Shown here piece by piece: positions 48,786 to 58,443 of a stretch of DNA of 64,000 nucleotides. Position numbers and translations under genes: made by a program. The notes under the pieces are model-generated. The model saw nothing but the letters and a program-made list of their open reading frames with translations, had not been told where the DNA came from and did not search any database. Within the stretch, counting starts at the first letter, position 1; every line of letters begins with the position of its first letter. The stretch comes from Ptychodera flava (lineage: Eukaryota > Hemichordata > Enteropneusta > Ptychoderidae), in assembly GCF_041260155.1 (NCBI RefSeq), contig NC_091929.1, positions 28,056,080 to 28,120,079 of the forward strand, given 5' to 3'.

Positions 48786-49698
48786 TTATGATCTGTATCC
48801 GGACTTGAATAAGGCGAACTCTTGCTGGACTGCGTTACAACAGTATTGAATCTTCCGCTCGAAAGAGCAGTACGTGTGGCAACATTCATGGATAAAGTCC
48901 TGCTGCATCTTCTTACTTGGACTGATTGTAGTTGGTATAAACGATGATGCATGACGTTTGTCGACCGTGACTCCTTGTTATAAAAGAAAGTGACAAAGAA
49001 GAAAGATAAGTGGGTGCCAAATAAAAATTGTCCTCTGCTATAAGTAAACACAATACTTCCTAAAAATAAATCACCCGTTGTGAGTTAGTTTAAATACTGT
49101 CAAATTCTACTTGTCGCGTTTTGATGAATCAAGTTTGCTTTTCAGAAAACTAACAAAGTATAGTATAACCTGTTAGGAGCTTCAATGTACACTCTTAATA
49201 ATGTGTAAACAGACATTTCGCGCCTCGAAATTGATTGAAACGTGAACCAAACTACTGCAGTAGTATTTGATTTAATCTTACCACAGAGAAAATTCTACTG
49301 AAAATTTGTTAATAAAGTGATACCTTGGAAGTCAGCGTATACAATTATCGCGTCAGTGCTGTTAACGTCTCACAAACCACGGCGTTTGACGTAAATGCTG
49401 GTAAGCGCAAGTGTATTTTGCTTCAGTTGGTAGAGATACACACACTAGCGAGCGAAGTAAATGTCAAACTCTGAAAAGGTTCCTCTTTATGAAATCAAAA
49501 CATACCTTGATCGGTAGCATAGCATCCCCTACAGATGAAGGACATGATATCTACCAGGTGAGTGCAATCCAAGTCCCTCCTGTCTTTGGCTGACTTGCTG
49601 TAATCACCGTCTCCCGGGAGTAGATCAGTGCGTACTTGTCCAATCGCAAACGCCACCAACAGGGCAGTCGAGAGAAGAAAGGCTCGCACTTGAATCAT
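48786..49698 (-). CDS. ILP-4, insulin-like peptide with eight cysteines and altered processing site
   Basis: 126 residues. Minus-strand exons: 49506-49698 and 48786-48973; intron 532 bp, GTATGT...AAG, phase 1. Signal peptide as in ILP-1 to ILP-3. DRR (39-41) precedes the B chain DLDCTHLVDIMSFICRGC (C45, C56, C59). K70-R71 is kept. The C-peptide/A-chain junction differs: the KIQR|G of the other copies reads KMQQ|D here, so the K-x-x-R site is lost; an upstream K85-K86 pair may replace it and would give an A chain longer by three or four residues. The A chain reads DFIHECCHTYC and has C95, C96, C100, C109, C110. The loss of the usual Gly at the A-chain start and its Ile/Val-rich context is unusual for insulins, but all cysteines and the reading frame are intact, so the gene is probably functional with a changed product. 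Confidence 0.87.
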
Positions 49699-49715
49699 GT
49701 TCGCAGAGGTTCTGT

Positions 49716-51075
49716 CTATTGGTAGTAAAATAATGCAATGAAGTCAGAAACCCAAACTTTTGTATCACTTTCTTTTTTCTATCCTCTGCCTGTGACCCCC
49801 TGCCTAGTGGAATTTTATTAAGTTATGTATTCTAAACAGGGCATGTATTTTCTGTAACGGTCGGCCTACCTAAGTAAACGACCGTTCTGTCTATACTAAG
49901 CTTTCTGTCTCTGCTGCCTGCCCGGATCTCTGACCGCTCGCTTGACTGTCCGTCCGTCTGAGCAAAAGTCCACTAGTCAGGCTGCCTTAAAGCGACAAAG
50001 TCAGCCATTTTTCATGATGAATTTTGTTTGATACGAGATACGATTTGTATTGTTTTACATGTTGACAGATACTGAATAAATGGGTGACCATGAATATATT
50101 CGACCCCGGTTTTAGAGAAATTAAATGAAACCATCGCGAGAATGAATTAATGGTGAATTCATTTTCGCGATGGTTTCATCTATTGTGTCTAAATCTAGGG
50201 TCGAATATATGCATGGTCATAAATTCATTCAGTATCTTTCAACATGTCAAACAATAGAAAGAGCATTTCGTATCAAACAAAATTCATGAAAAATTGCCAA
50301 ATTTGTCCCTTGAAGGTAGTATGCACCTCAAAATTTAAAAACCCGCTTTCGCAAGGAAACTTTCCACCAATCTCTTTCAAAGGAAAAAAAATAAAACTCG
50401 GGGAGTCACGGTGAAAATTTTGTTACGGTGGAAACAAATACTTTACCACTACTTGAAAATCAAACTGACCGCCATTCGTTTCTTCGATTTCAACAAAACT
50501 AAGATTATGAAGATTTCAAAATGAGCCCCAAACAAGCGGTACACAAGAAAAGTATTGTTAAATGAATTGTAAAATTTTAGTGCAAAATTTTACCAATTTT
50601 TATGAATTTTTCTGTAATGTTTTGATGATTTTGAACCAAATGGACATAAAATTTCATTGGCTACAGTTTTTTCTCAAAATTGTGGCAAAAATCAGAGAAA
50701 AATTGAAAGGCAAAAAAATAGACTGGCGCTCAAAGGGTTAATACCTATCTTTTCTTTGCGGTAACATAATTTAGCACATGGTTATCGTCAGACGAAAATT
50801 GTCCTGTTTGCTATCGCCTTATTGTCATCAATCCGAAAGATAATGAACGAGTTTCAGTCACTTCACTTCAAAAAACCAAACACAGAAACTACATTTTCGT
50901 GATTTTTATGACATAGAAGTGAAAACATTCTTCAGAATTTCAATACGGGTCGATTCACTGTACCTGTATAATTTGTTCGCCTGCCTCTCTCTTTCTTCGG
51001 GTTCTCTTCGTCGGATTGTAGTCTAGAAGTGCGCCGGTACAGCTCTAGGAAGGCTAGTTCGCCCTTTATTTTATT
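49716..51075 (-). promoter_or_regulatory. Candidate 5'UTR intron, 5'UTR exon and promoter of ILP-4
   Basis: Acceptor-like site ends at 49716, donor-like CAG|GTACAG at 50964/50963, TATA-like AATAAAATAAAG at 51064-51075 (minus strand). Inference from conservation with other units. Confidence 0.28.
49985..50316. mobile_element. 332-bp foldback MITE upstream of ILP-4
   Basis: Diverged copy of the palindromic element at 25934-26265, at the matching place. Confidence 0.83.
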
Positions 51076-51330
51076 CTGTGAGGCTATCGGAAGCAATAGA
51101 ACTCAATTTGGCTGACAGGTTGAATCAATTGTAACTTTCGCACGAAGAGAAGTCGGTCAAGACGACCATTATTGATCCGTGTCACTTGCCGATGAGATGA
51201 AAACTGTGTAGTGTGGCTCTGAGCAGCATACAAAGTGATCTACATCACCAACTATACAATAACAACAGTTCCGGCAATCTCAAACATATGTTTGAGATCA
51301 TGATTGGCAGTTTGAATAAGGCACGTGGAA
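51076..51330 (+). pseudogene. Broken copy of the unrecognised plus-strand frame (unit 4)
   Basis: Matches the frame at 27009-27260 but has in-frame stops (for example in AATTGTAAC and GAGATGAAAAC contexts) and other changes. It supports the view that the frame is not a maintained gene. Confidence 0.45.
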
Positions 51331-51342
51331 ATGAGTTCCTTT

Positions 51343-51595
51343 AAGGTAGAATGCGCCCCGGGGATACATAATGGAGTCAAAAATGGTATTTTTCATCATA
51401 GAGTTAACACAGGGATGGCAGCCATTTTGAACTTCATATGTTGGCAAATCTTGGGCAATTTGTTTCTCAAATACCAAAATTTGCACGGTGACCACCAATT
51501 GCTATGCTTTATTCGAAAGAGAATGGTTGAAAGATTACTTGAGGAAAGTTTTAGCAAAAGATGAAGTCTTTCACTTTCCAGGCGCATACTATCTT
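51343..51595. mobile_element. 253-bp MITE of the AAGGTA...TGCGCC family
   Basis: The cleanest single copy: left end AAGGTAGAATGCGCC, right end GGCGCATACTATCTT, inverted with few mismatches. It defines the ends of the family that is scattered through the window. Confidence 0.7.
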
Positions 51596-51599
51596 GAAA

Positions 51600-53045
51600 A
51601 TCTCAAGTACCCACGGGCATTTAAAGTATTGCAGTTTGGCCGAATGTTAGTCGAAGATTTCGTTGTTTTTTTATGTTTTTTTCAAAGTTGGCTTTCAGAG
51701 TTCTTGTCCTAGGGCTTCAGGAAAAGCAATATTTTTTCCTTCGTCTAGCCACTGTGAAAAAATTTAAAATATCAAATTTCACCGAAGAATTAAAACGGAT
51801 ATTGGTGGCCATTTTTGAATATCAAATGAGGGCAAATAAGATTTCAGTGGCACTTTACAGACAGTACAACTCTTGGCCTAGATTTTCATTATTACTTACG
51901 AGTCAGAATAAATTAGAGTCTCCTGAAACAAGTATTGACAAAAGATCACAAATCTTATTCTGGGGGATCATTATTTTATAGCTCAATTAAATGTAGCTTT
52001 TGATTTATTTTCTGACCGTAAAACACAATATCTTGTCTACGCCAAAACCTCTTGTCGAAATATTAATGCTCAACTCCCAACTCTGCCGAAATCAGCCTTG
52101 AATACTAGTCCAGAGTAGATTCATTTTTACAATATTAACATAACATAGCATATTTCACACAAAACGCTCTTTACAGACTGTAAAATCATGAAAATATAAT
52201 AGTCTTCGACAACTAACATAATGTAAATATTATCAAAACTTACAGCTATAATTTCTTGTGTTTTATTCATTGTAAGGTTTGGATGTTTAACTCTCGGCAA
52301 AAATCAAGTACCGAGCAATTTTCTCTTATTACCAAGTGAAAAGAGCAGTTAGCACGCATCAAGTCCAAATCAACATCCTTTTTTGCTATGAGACAACACC
52401 TTTATTAGCAAACAAATGTAAAATAAATAGATTACATAACACAATCATTACAATATGTACAAAATAGTGAAATAAAGAGATGGGTGTGCGAACTTCTTTA
52501 CTCGTAAATGATTCAATGCCGATTCGGGAGGGCATAAGATCCGTGCTCAACAGTGTACTATGAATGTAGACTATCAGCAATGTAAAGGAAACGTGTCTCT
52601 GAGGGATATTTGTCGAAAATTTTGCGGGTTCTCTGTATCGAAAATATGACAGCTTTCGGAAAGAGTTAAATATTAATTGAAGCTGTGATATATTTTACAG
52701 GTGGAATCTGGATAAAACTAACTTCAAGCATGTAGGCACTGGTTACTGTTCAATTTGCAAACAGAAAACGTGCACGTGGGTCCACTGTGGGGATGAAGGT
52801 ATATTGTCCCGAGACGTCGGCATCGGATGTGGATTCATGTTATTCACACAGTATTGCCGATATCAATTCTCTATGGGTCCGTAACGCCTGGGTCGAACGG
52901 TATTTTACCAAAACATTTCGGTGGTGTACTTCAAGAAAACGCTGAGTTGTAATAAAATTCGCCTCGCTGTTCGACTTCGAACGGGCACCAGTTCACGATG
53001 TCATCGTGTAACATGGGCAGCCATTGTCTTTTTCTGATTAGTATC
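51600..53045. other. Unit 4-specific stretch between MITE and ILP-5
   Basis: The first ~120 bases match the other units (about 11795-11890). Then about 1.3 kb is found only here, before the ILP-5 3' flank begins at 53046. The plus-strand frame 51673-51981 shows no recognisable domain. The ILP-5 3'UTR may extend into it; minus-strand AATAAA occurs near 52390. Confidence 0.4.
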
Positions 53046-53187
53046 GGCGAAGTACTTGAAGTTCCCCTTTCCCTCGGTTGTCTGGGTGCAATAAGTACTG
53101 TAAGCGGAAGTGACGTCTAAATGAGGGCGCTAAACAGGAAGTGAAAGTCACGAAAAAGGAGGTAACACAAATGGCGGGCGTACGTTC

Positions 53188-56078
53188 TCAGTTGTCTGTG
53201 TTCCCCATTAGTGCCAAAAATTTGTGAAATTCGTTTCGCCTTGCTTCACAACAAAATTGCATCATTTTATGGATGGTACAGCGTCGATTGCAGCACTTGT
53301 CCCTTATCTTTTCCCTCAAATCTTCATCTTGAATTTGAACGGATTCATTCATGGCCGACTCACCTAGAAAGAGAACGCAAAGGACAACATTAGAATGATA
53401 AAATTCCAACATATATTTGTGTTGTCATCAATTTTGAAATATCAGTACACAGTAGATTCAGTTTGGAGAAAAAAATCAGTACCTTACAATACATGCAATT
53501 TTACATAGGTAATATTATTCATAAGTGAAACTTTATGCACAGTTATGCAAATCACCCGATTTACTGGTTTCTTTTTTCCCTTACATTCCTCTGTTATGAT
53601 ACGCCACCTGCAGTAGTTTTGTGAGTCTTAGGGAGGGCGCCATCGTGGTTTGGGGCATAATTTACTGGCAGTAAAGAGCTTAATCTTTGGAGTGAACAAT
53701 TAAATTTTTGCACCTTGTAAAATAAAATACCAACAAGTGTTTTTGGATATTTTTTTCAGACACTTTGATTAAAATAACTTTAGCCAACAGAAAATGATGT
53801 CAATTAGGTCCATAACTGTAAAGGAATTCCATAACTAGATATGAACTGAATGTGCTCACGTGTTGATATCCAGTGAACAGACTAGAAAATTTTAGCATTT
53901 ACTCAACCGAACAACGAGTGCTAATGTGACCCCTGAATGGAAGGAATGACGTGTTATATGAATGACTGGTACAGATTTTGAGTTTGACAAAATTACAAAC
54001 TTGGTTATCAAGCTTGAAATTGACTGCTGATGACTCGACATGTATTGACATTGATCAGACACTACTGGACGCATGAAATAATACAGTATGACATGAATTA
54101 ATGCATACTTTTTGACTGTTATAAAATTGTGTAAAACAATTGTACCTAAGACCTGTCTCAAACGACGACGAGCAAGGAGATGTTACGCAACATTTGCAGA
54201 CCTCAGATTAATCACTAACCAAAACACAAGAACAAAGACAGACAGTGTACATTCTGACAGCAGTTCAATTGAGCACACGACGCGGAGTGGAAGACAGACT
54301 TCTGACAAGACTATAAGTGTATACGTTCTACTGCCAGAGTAACTATCTCTGACGAGGATTTATTGTATTATGTTTTTCGATATTCCTGTCAATAAACCCA
54401 ATTCATACCAATATAATGGACACCGTGTGAGGCGTGTGATAAGAACCGTCAGATATCTGTTATATCATTATATGTGGCAGGTTTCATCAACTTTCGCACA
54501 GTACTCTCAGAGTTAAATCTCTAATTACAAAACTTTATTTAATATGTAAATGAGCTAATTATTAACTTGACACGCCCAATGCTTCTCAGTACAATTGAAT
54601 ATTTATCAGATCAATATCTGTAGCAAGTTTCATCAAATGTAATGCTGTAATTTTGGAGTAATGTCACTAATTGCAAAGTTCGTTAAATATGCAAATGAAC
54701 CCTTAATTAACTCCACACAACTAAATGCTTTACACCACAATTAGATATCTATCGGATTAGTATCTGCAGCAGATTCATCAAATTTGGTGCAGTTATTTTG
54801 GAGTTATATGACTAATTACAAAACTTCATAAAATATGCAAATGAGCTATTTGTTAACTTGACACTGCCAAATGCTTGTCAGTACAATTAGATATTTATCA
54901 GATCAATATCTGTACCAGATTTCACTGACTTGGGTGCCGTAATTTCAGAGTGATATACCTAATTACTAAGTTCATTAAATATGCAAATGAACCCTTAATC
55001 AACTTGACACTATTAAGTGCTTTACACCACAGTTAGATATCAGTCAGATCAGTATCTGCAGCAGAATTCATCAAATTTCGTGCAGTTATATCAGAGTTAT
55101 ATGACTAATAATAAAACTTCATAAAATATGCAAATAAGCTATTTAATAACTTGACACAGCCCAATGCTTCTAAGTATAATTAGATATATATCAGATCAAT
55201 ATTTGTTGCACGTATCATCAAGTCTGGTGCAGGAATTTTAGAGTTATGTCACTAATAACAAAAGTTCATTAATATGCAAATGAGCAGATAATTGACATGA
55301 CACTCACAGTATCATCATTATGTTCTGAGATTGTCATCTGTGAAAAGTTTCATGCAGTTTTGTGCAGTATTTCTTGATATATGCCTACACTGTCATTACC
55401 GTCTCCATAGGGAAACCATTGTACGGAAAAAAATGATATCGCATAACTTCATTAATATGCAAGCAACACTAACTAAAACCTAATCAGTTCTTGCAAGTAG
55501 CATATGGTACCTGTGTAGCAAATCTGACTTGAATCTGTTCAGGTGTTTTTGAGTTATCGTTTAAACAGACAGACAGACACACACACACACACACACAAAC
55601 ACACACACGGACAGACAGACAGACATCACTATGACATTAGCACACGTGTGAACACGTGAGCTAAAAATGCATAAATTAGTAAAATGTTGTACTAAAATTT
55701 TGGCGGGAAATATTATGGCGCTCAAACGGTTCAGACTCCTAAGACAGACATGCAGCCTGCAAGACAGACAGACAAATAGAAAGGATGACGGAACTTTACA
55801 TTCCGCCCCTGTTCAATGTAAAATTGCATTGTTGAGACTTCAAATTATTTTTTTCTAAAACAAGACGATGGAAAGGCGAAAAAAATGAATAGTCTACAGT
55901 TCTTACTTTTAGGGCTGGAATCCTGAGTCGTTGCGTAGCAACCATCGCATACGCTCTCAACCATGCTGTAAGTTCTGGAGCAGAATACATCGTCACCTTG
56001 GTTACGTGGACGAGCGTAGCAGTTTGCTACAAACAAAATCGTCACCATGACAGCGAAGATTACCTGATTTATTTCCAT
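53188..56078 (-). CDS. ILP-5, diverged insulin-like peptide with eight cysteines (two coding exons)
   Basis: 115-residue secreted peptide. Minus-strand exons: 55907-56078 (57 codons plus one base) and 53188-53363; the 2543-bp intron starts GTAAGA and ends in a pyrimidine tract plus CTAG, phase 1, as in ILP-1 to ILP-4. Signal peptide residues 1-22 (VIFAVMVTILFVANCYA). B chain: FCSRTYSMVESVCDGCYATT with C33, C44, C47, the same C-x10-C-x2-C. A chain: KCCNRRCTIHKMMQFCC with C81, C82, C86, C95, C96, exactly CC-x3-C-x8-CC. There is no dibasic KR between the chains; only single basic residues (R74, K76, R78, K80) are available, so it may be cut at monobasic sites or stay single-chain like IGF. A good acceptor (TTTTGCAG) lies five bases before the ATG, suggesting a 5'UTR intron. 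Its 3' end is the source of the stubs at the unit junctions. Confidence 0.88.
54440..55670. mobile_element. Tandem-repeat element in the ILP-5 intron (pearl/HINE-like)
   Basis: About six tandem copies of a ~145-bp unit, each with ATATGCAAATGA-type and TTAACTTGACAC blocks (anchors near 54543, 54690, 54836, 54980, 55129, 55274). Then follows a (CAGA)n/(CA)n microsatellite (55565-55625), and finally CACGTGTGAACACGTG, a perfect small hairpin followed by AGCTAA. Repeat core, ACAG microsatellite, and a terminal hairpin plus CTRR resemble Helentron-related non-autonomous elements described in molluscs and flies. That match is from memory. No coding capacity. Confidence 0.5.
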
Positions 56079-56189
56079 GGTTACTGCAAAATTAAAGTAA
56101 AAAAATAATCAGTCAGTGCTCTTCAAAAGATCTGAGTGTGAATGGGAAACTTACAAAAGGTTGTGCTTGTCTTGCGGATTTCCCCATAT

Positions 56190-56695
56190 GCTATATCCCG
56201 GCTGTGGATCCTCCACATATGCTATCCTGTGGATGCCCCATATGATATCCCCTGGATTCTCCCCACTTGCTATCATGTTGATTCTCCCACATGCTATCCT
56301 GTGTATTCTTCCCACATGCTATTCTGTATATTCTCCCCATATGCTATTCTGTGTATCCTCCCCACATGCTATTCTGTACATTCTCCCCATATGCTATCCT
56401 GTGTATTCTTCCCACATACTATGCTGTGTATTTTCCCCACATAATATCCCACGGATTCTCCCCACATGCTATCCTATGGATTCTCCCCACATGCTATTCT
56501 GTATATTCTCCCCATATGCTATCCTGTGTATTCTCCCCACATGCTATCCTGTGTATTTCCCCCATATGCTATCCTGTGTATTCTTCCCACATACTATGCT
56601 GTGTATTTTCCCCACATAATATCCCACGGATTCTCCCCACATGCTTTCCTATGGATTCTCCCCACATGTTATCCTGTAGATTCTCCCAATGACAC
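56190..56695. repeat. 25-bp minisatellite, about 20 copies
   Basis: Tandem units of the form TTCTCCCCACATGCTATCCTG (plus a few bases), with common variants CATATGCTATTC and CACATACTATGC. Because 25 is not a multiple of three, the same repeat reads open in all plus frames as Cys/Pro/Tyr-rich peptides; none is a gene. It lies about 110 bp upstream of the ILP-5 start codon. Confidence 0.9.
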
Positions 56696-56938
56696 ATTTT
56701 GAAAAGTAGGTGCAAGAATACATTGCATGATAAATGGTTGATGCCTTCCTATCTCTCTAAGGCTGTTTATGGATTTGTTTTATTATCAACACATAGATAA
56801 ACGAAAGAATGAAAAATGGGAGGTAAAATGTTGTCATTGAGAAAATAATTCTGTGAAGAAAAGAAATATTATATATCGCATACACACATATATGTGTGTA
56901 TCATTGTGAGAATAATTACATAAACAAATGCATGCATG

Positions 56939-56941
<3 letters not shown>

Positions 56942-57004
<63 letters not shown>

Positions 57005-57031
57005 TATATATACATATATATAAATTTTATA

Positions 57032-57117
<86 letters not shown>

Positions 57118-57120
57118 ATG
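56942..57120. repeat. Compound (AT)n/(GT)n/(GTAT)n microsatellite
   Basis: AT-rich tract to about 57046, then GT dinucleotides to about 57102, then GTAT units. Tyr/Ile and Val/Cys frames across it are artefacts. Confidence 0.97.
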
Positions 57121-57874
57121 TGTAAACTTTTTAATGCAAAGTACCCGAAAAACCACACTCACGAAGATACAACTGCAATAAAATGTTGCTCATGAGAAGA
57201 TGTGAAACCATGTACTTATTGCTACCCATGAAATTGCATTGCACAGCGCCCTCAGTAGGTAAATTCTTTACTTTCTCGCCGCTATTTATGGGGAACTTTT
57301 ACCTCCATTATATTGCCAACATTGTTAAAAGTATATACCTTTGTCGACTCTTGACGGTCTAAATAAAGAGTCCTACTTCCTAGGTTGATCAAAAACATAT
57401 TAAACGGTTTTGATGATATAGGTACACCCAGAGGAATAGCGCCGTTTTTCGACAGATTAGCCAAGCATATTGTAAAGTGTAACTATAACTTTGAAAGTTG
57501 ATTTTGAAAATTTATTTCATTTTTAATCTTACACAATATTGAGAATGCTCTTCACTTTTACCGTCTTGGCTTTATTGGAGTCCAAACTGAAGATACTGAA
57601 GGATTAAACTTTTTGAAATGATGTCGACGGGATTACCATGTCTTTTGAGGCGCGAGCGCGTCGTTGATAACGAAAGCTTAGCGAGGCACTTTCCGAAGTA
57701 CCAGAGTGCGAAAGCACGATAAATACAGATGAGAACTTATTCAGTGAAAGACAGTAGTTCAAGAAAACATGGCACATGAACGAGTGAATATTCACTCCAT
57801 GGTTTTTTTTATTGAAGGGCGACAAAGTTAAGCGCCAAGCCACTATTAGGCTAAGCTAAGCCTAGTTTTTAACG
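57121..57874. other. Unassigned sequence right of microsatellites
   Basis: No recognised gene or repeat. Minus-strand frames at 57282-57464 and 57604-57843 have no identifiable domain. Confidence 0.4.
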
Positions 57875-57878
57875 TTAA

Positions 57879-58090
57879 ACCTTTGAGCGCCAAAGTCAAT
57901 TTTTGTTGCCTTTATAAAATATACCCCAGTCAATTTATTTCGTATGTCTGCAAAAATTTTGATTAAAATTTTAGCAGATAAAATGCAATGCACGTTTTGT
58001 CCAAAATTATCCAAATAACTACAGAAAAAATAATAATAATTGGTAAAATGTACTAAAATTTTGGTGGGAAAAATCACAGCACTCAAAGGG
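57879..58090. mobile_element. 212-bp TTAA-flanked MITE (piggyBac-like)
   Basis: TTAA lies on both sides (57875-57878 and 58091-58094). The ends ACCTTTGAGCGCC and, inverted, CCCTTTGAGTGC are short inverted repeats. TTAA targets are the hallmark of piggyBac-type elements. The same end, GGCGCTCAAAGGGTTAA, occurs upstream of ILP-2, ILP-3 and ILP-4 (near 26643, 41983 and 50727), and a related end lies near 55720. Confidence 0.65.
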
Positions 58091-58149
58091 TTAAGATCTG
58101 AATGCACGTGTGTATGTCAGCTAATCACCTTCAAGGTCACTGCAAAAAC

Positions 58150-58443
58150 TGTATACTGGGAAGGCGTAGTGCTTTGGGGTATCAGTGCTTGACTCACTGT
58201 CGGAGTCTGGCGAGTTGGAAACCTGGCCAAGTAAGTCTCTGGGTAGGCGACTCACTATTGACAAATAGTGAGATCGAGATAGGGGCTCGAGACTCGAGTA
58301 GGGCGGTGTGTCTCGAAGTCAGGCAGTTTACGCCCCCATCGTTCTATGGAGTACCGGGCAGTGGGCCGTATCGTGACTTTCGCATGCTGGATGATGCCTT
58401 CAAAAAATCAAACGAAGAAATAAATAAATGGATAAATAAATAA
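58150..58443 (+). mobile_element. SINE-like element with A/TAAA tail
   Basis: It starts with an A-box-like GGCGTAGTGCTTTGG followed by a degenerate B-box-like GAGTTGGAAACC about 40 bases on. Some 200 bases later it ends in an AAATAAATGGATAAATAAAT tail. This arrangement suggests a tRNA-derived SINE with a 3' tail. The open frame across it (58102-58443) is probably incidental. Target duplications were not identified. Confidence 0.45.

Larger units (their letters stand above)
43533..53198. repeat. Tandem duplication unit 4 (contains ILP-4), free of TACGG elements
   Basis: Last unit. It keeps the uninterrupted target region (GATGTGTCTCAAG near 44250) where units 2 and 3 have the TACGG insertion, and it runs through to the intact ILP-5 gene at its right edge. 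It is diverged from units 2 and 3 by scattered substitutions and small indels. Confidence 0.85.

Noticed and set aside
54112-54342. Plus-strand frame with TTRSGRQ as a possible tail of an LTR-retroelement integrase
   Set aside because: One short motif only; no neighbouring integrase, reverse transcriptase or LTR sequence was seen.
56116-56702. Overlapping Cys/Pro/Tyr-rich frames as a possible repeat protein
   Set aside because: A 25-bp minisatellite reads open in all three frames, so the open frame is not evidence of coding.
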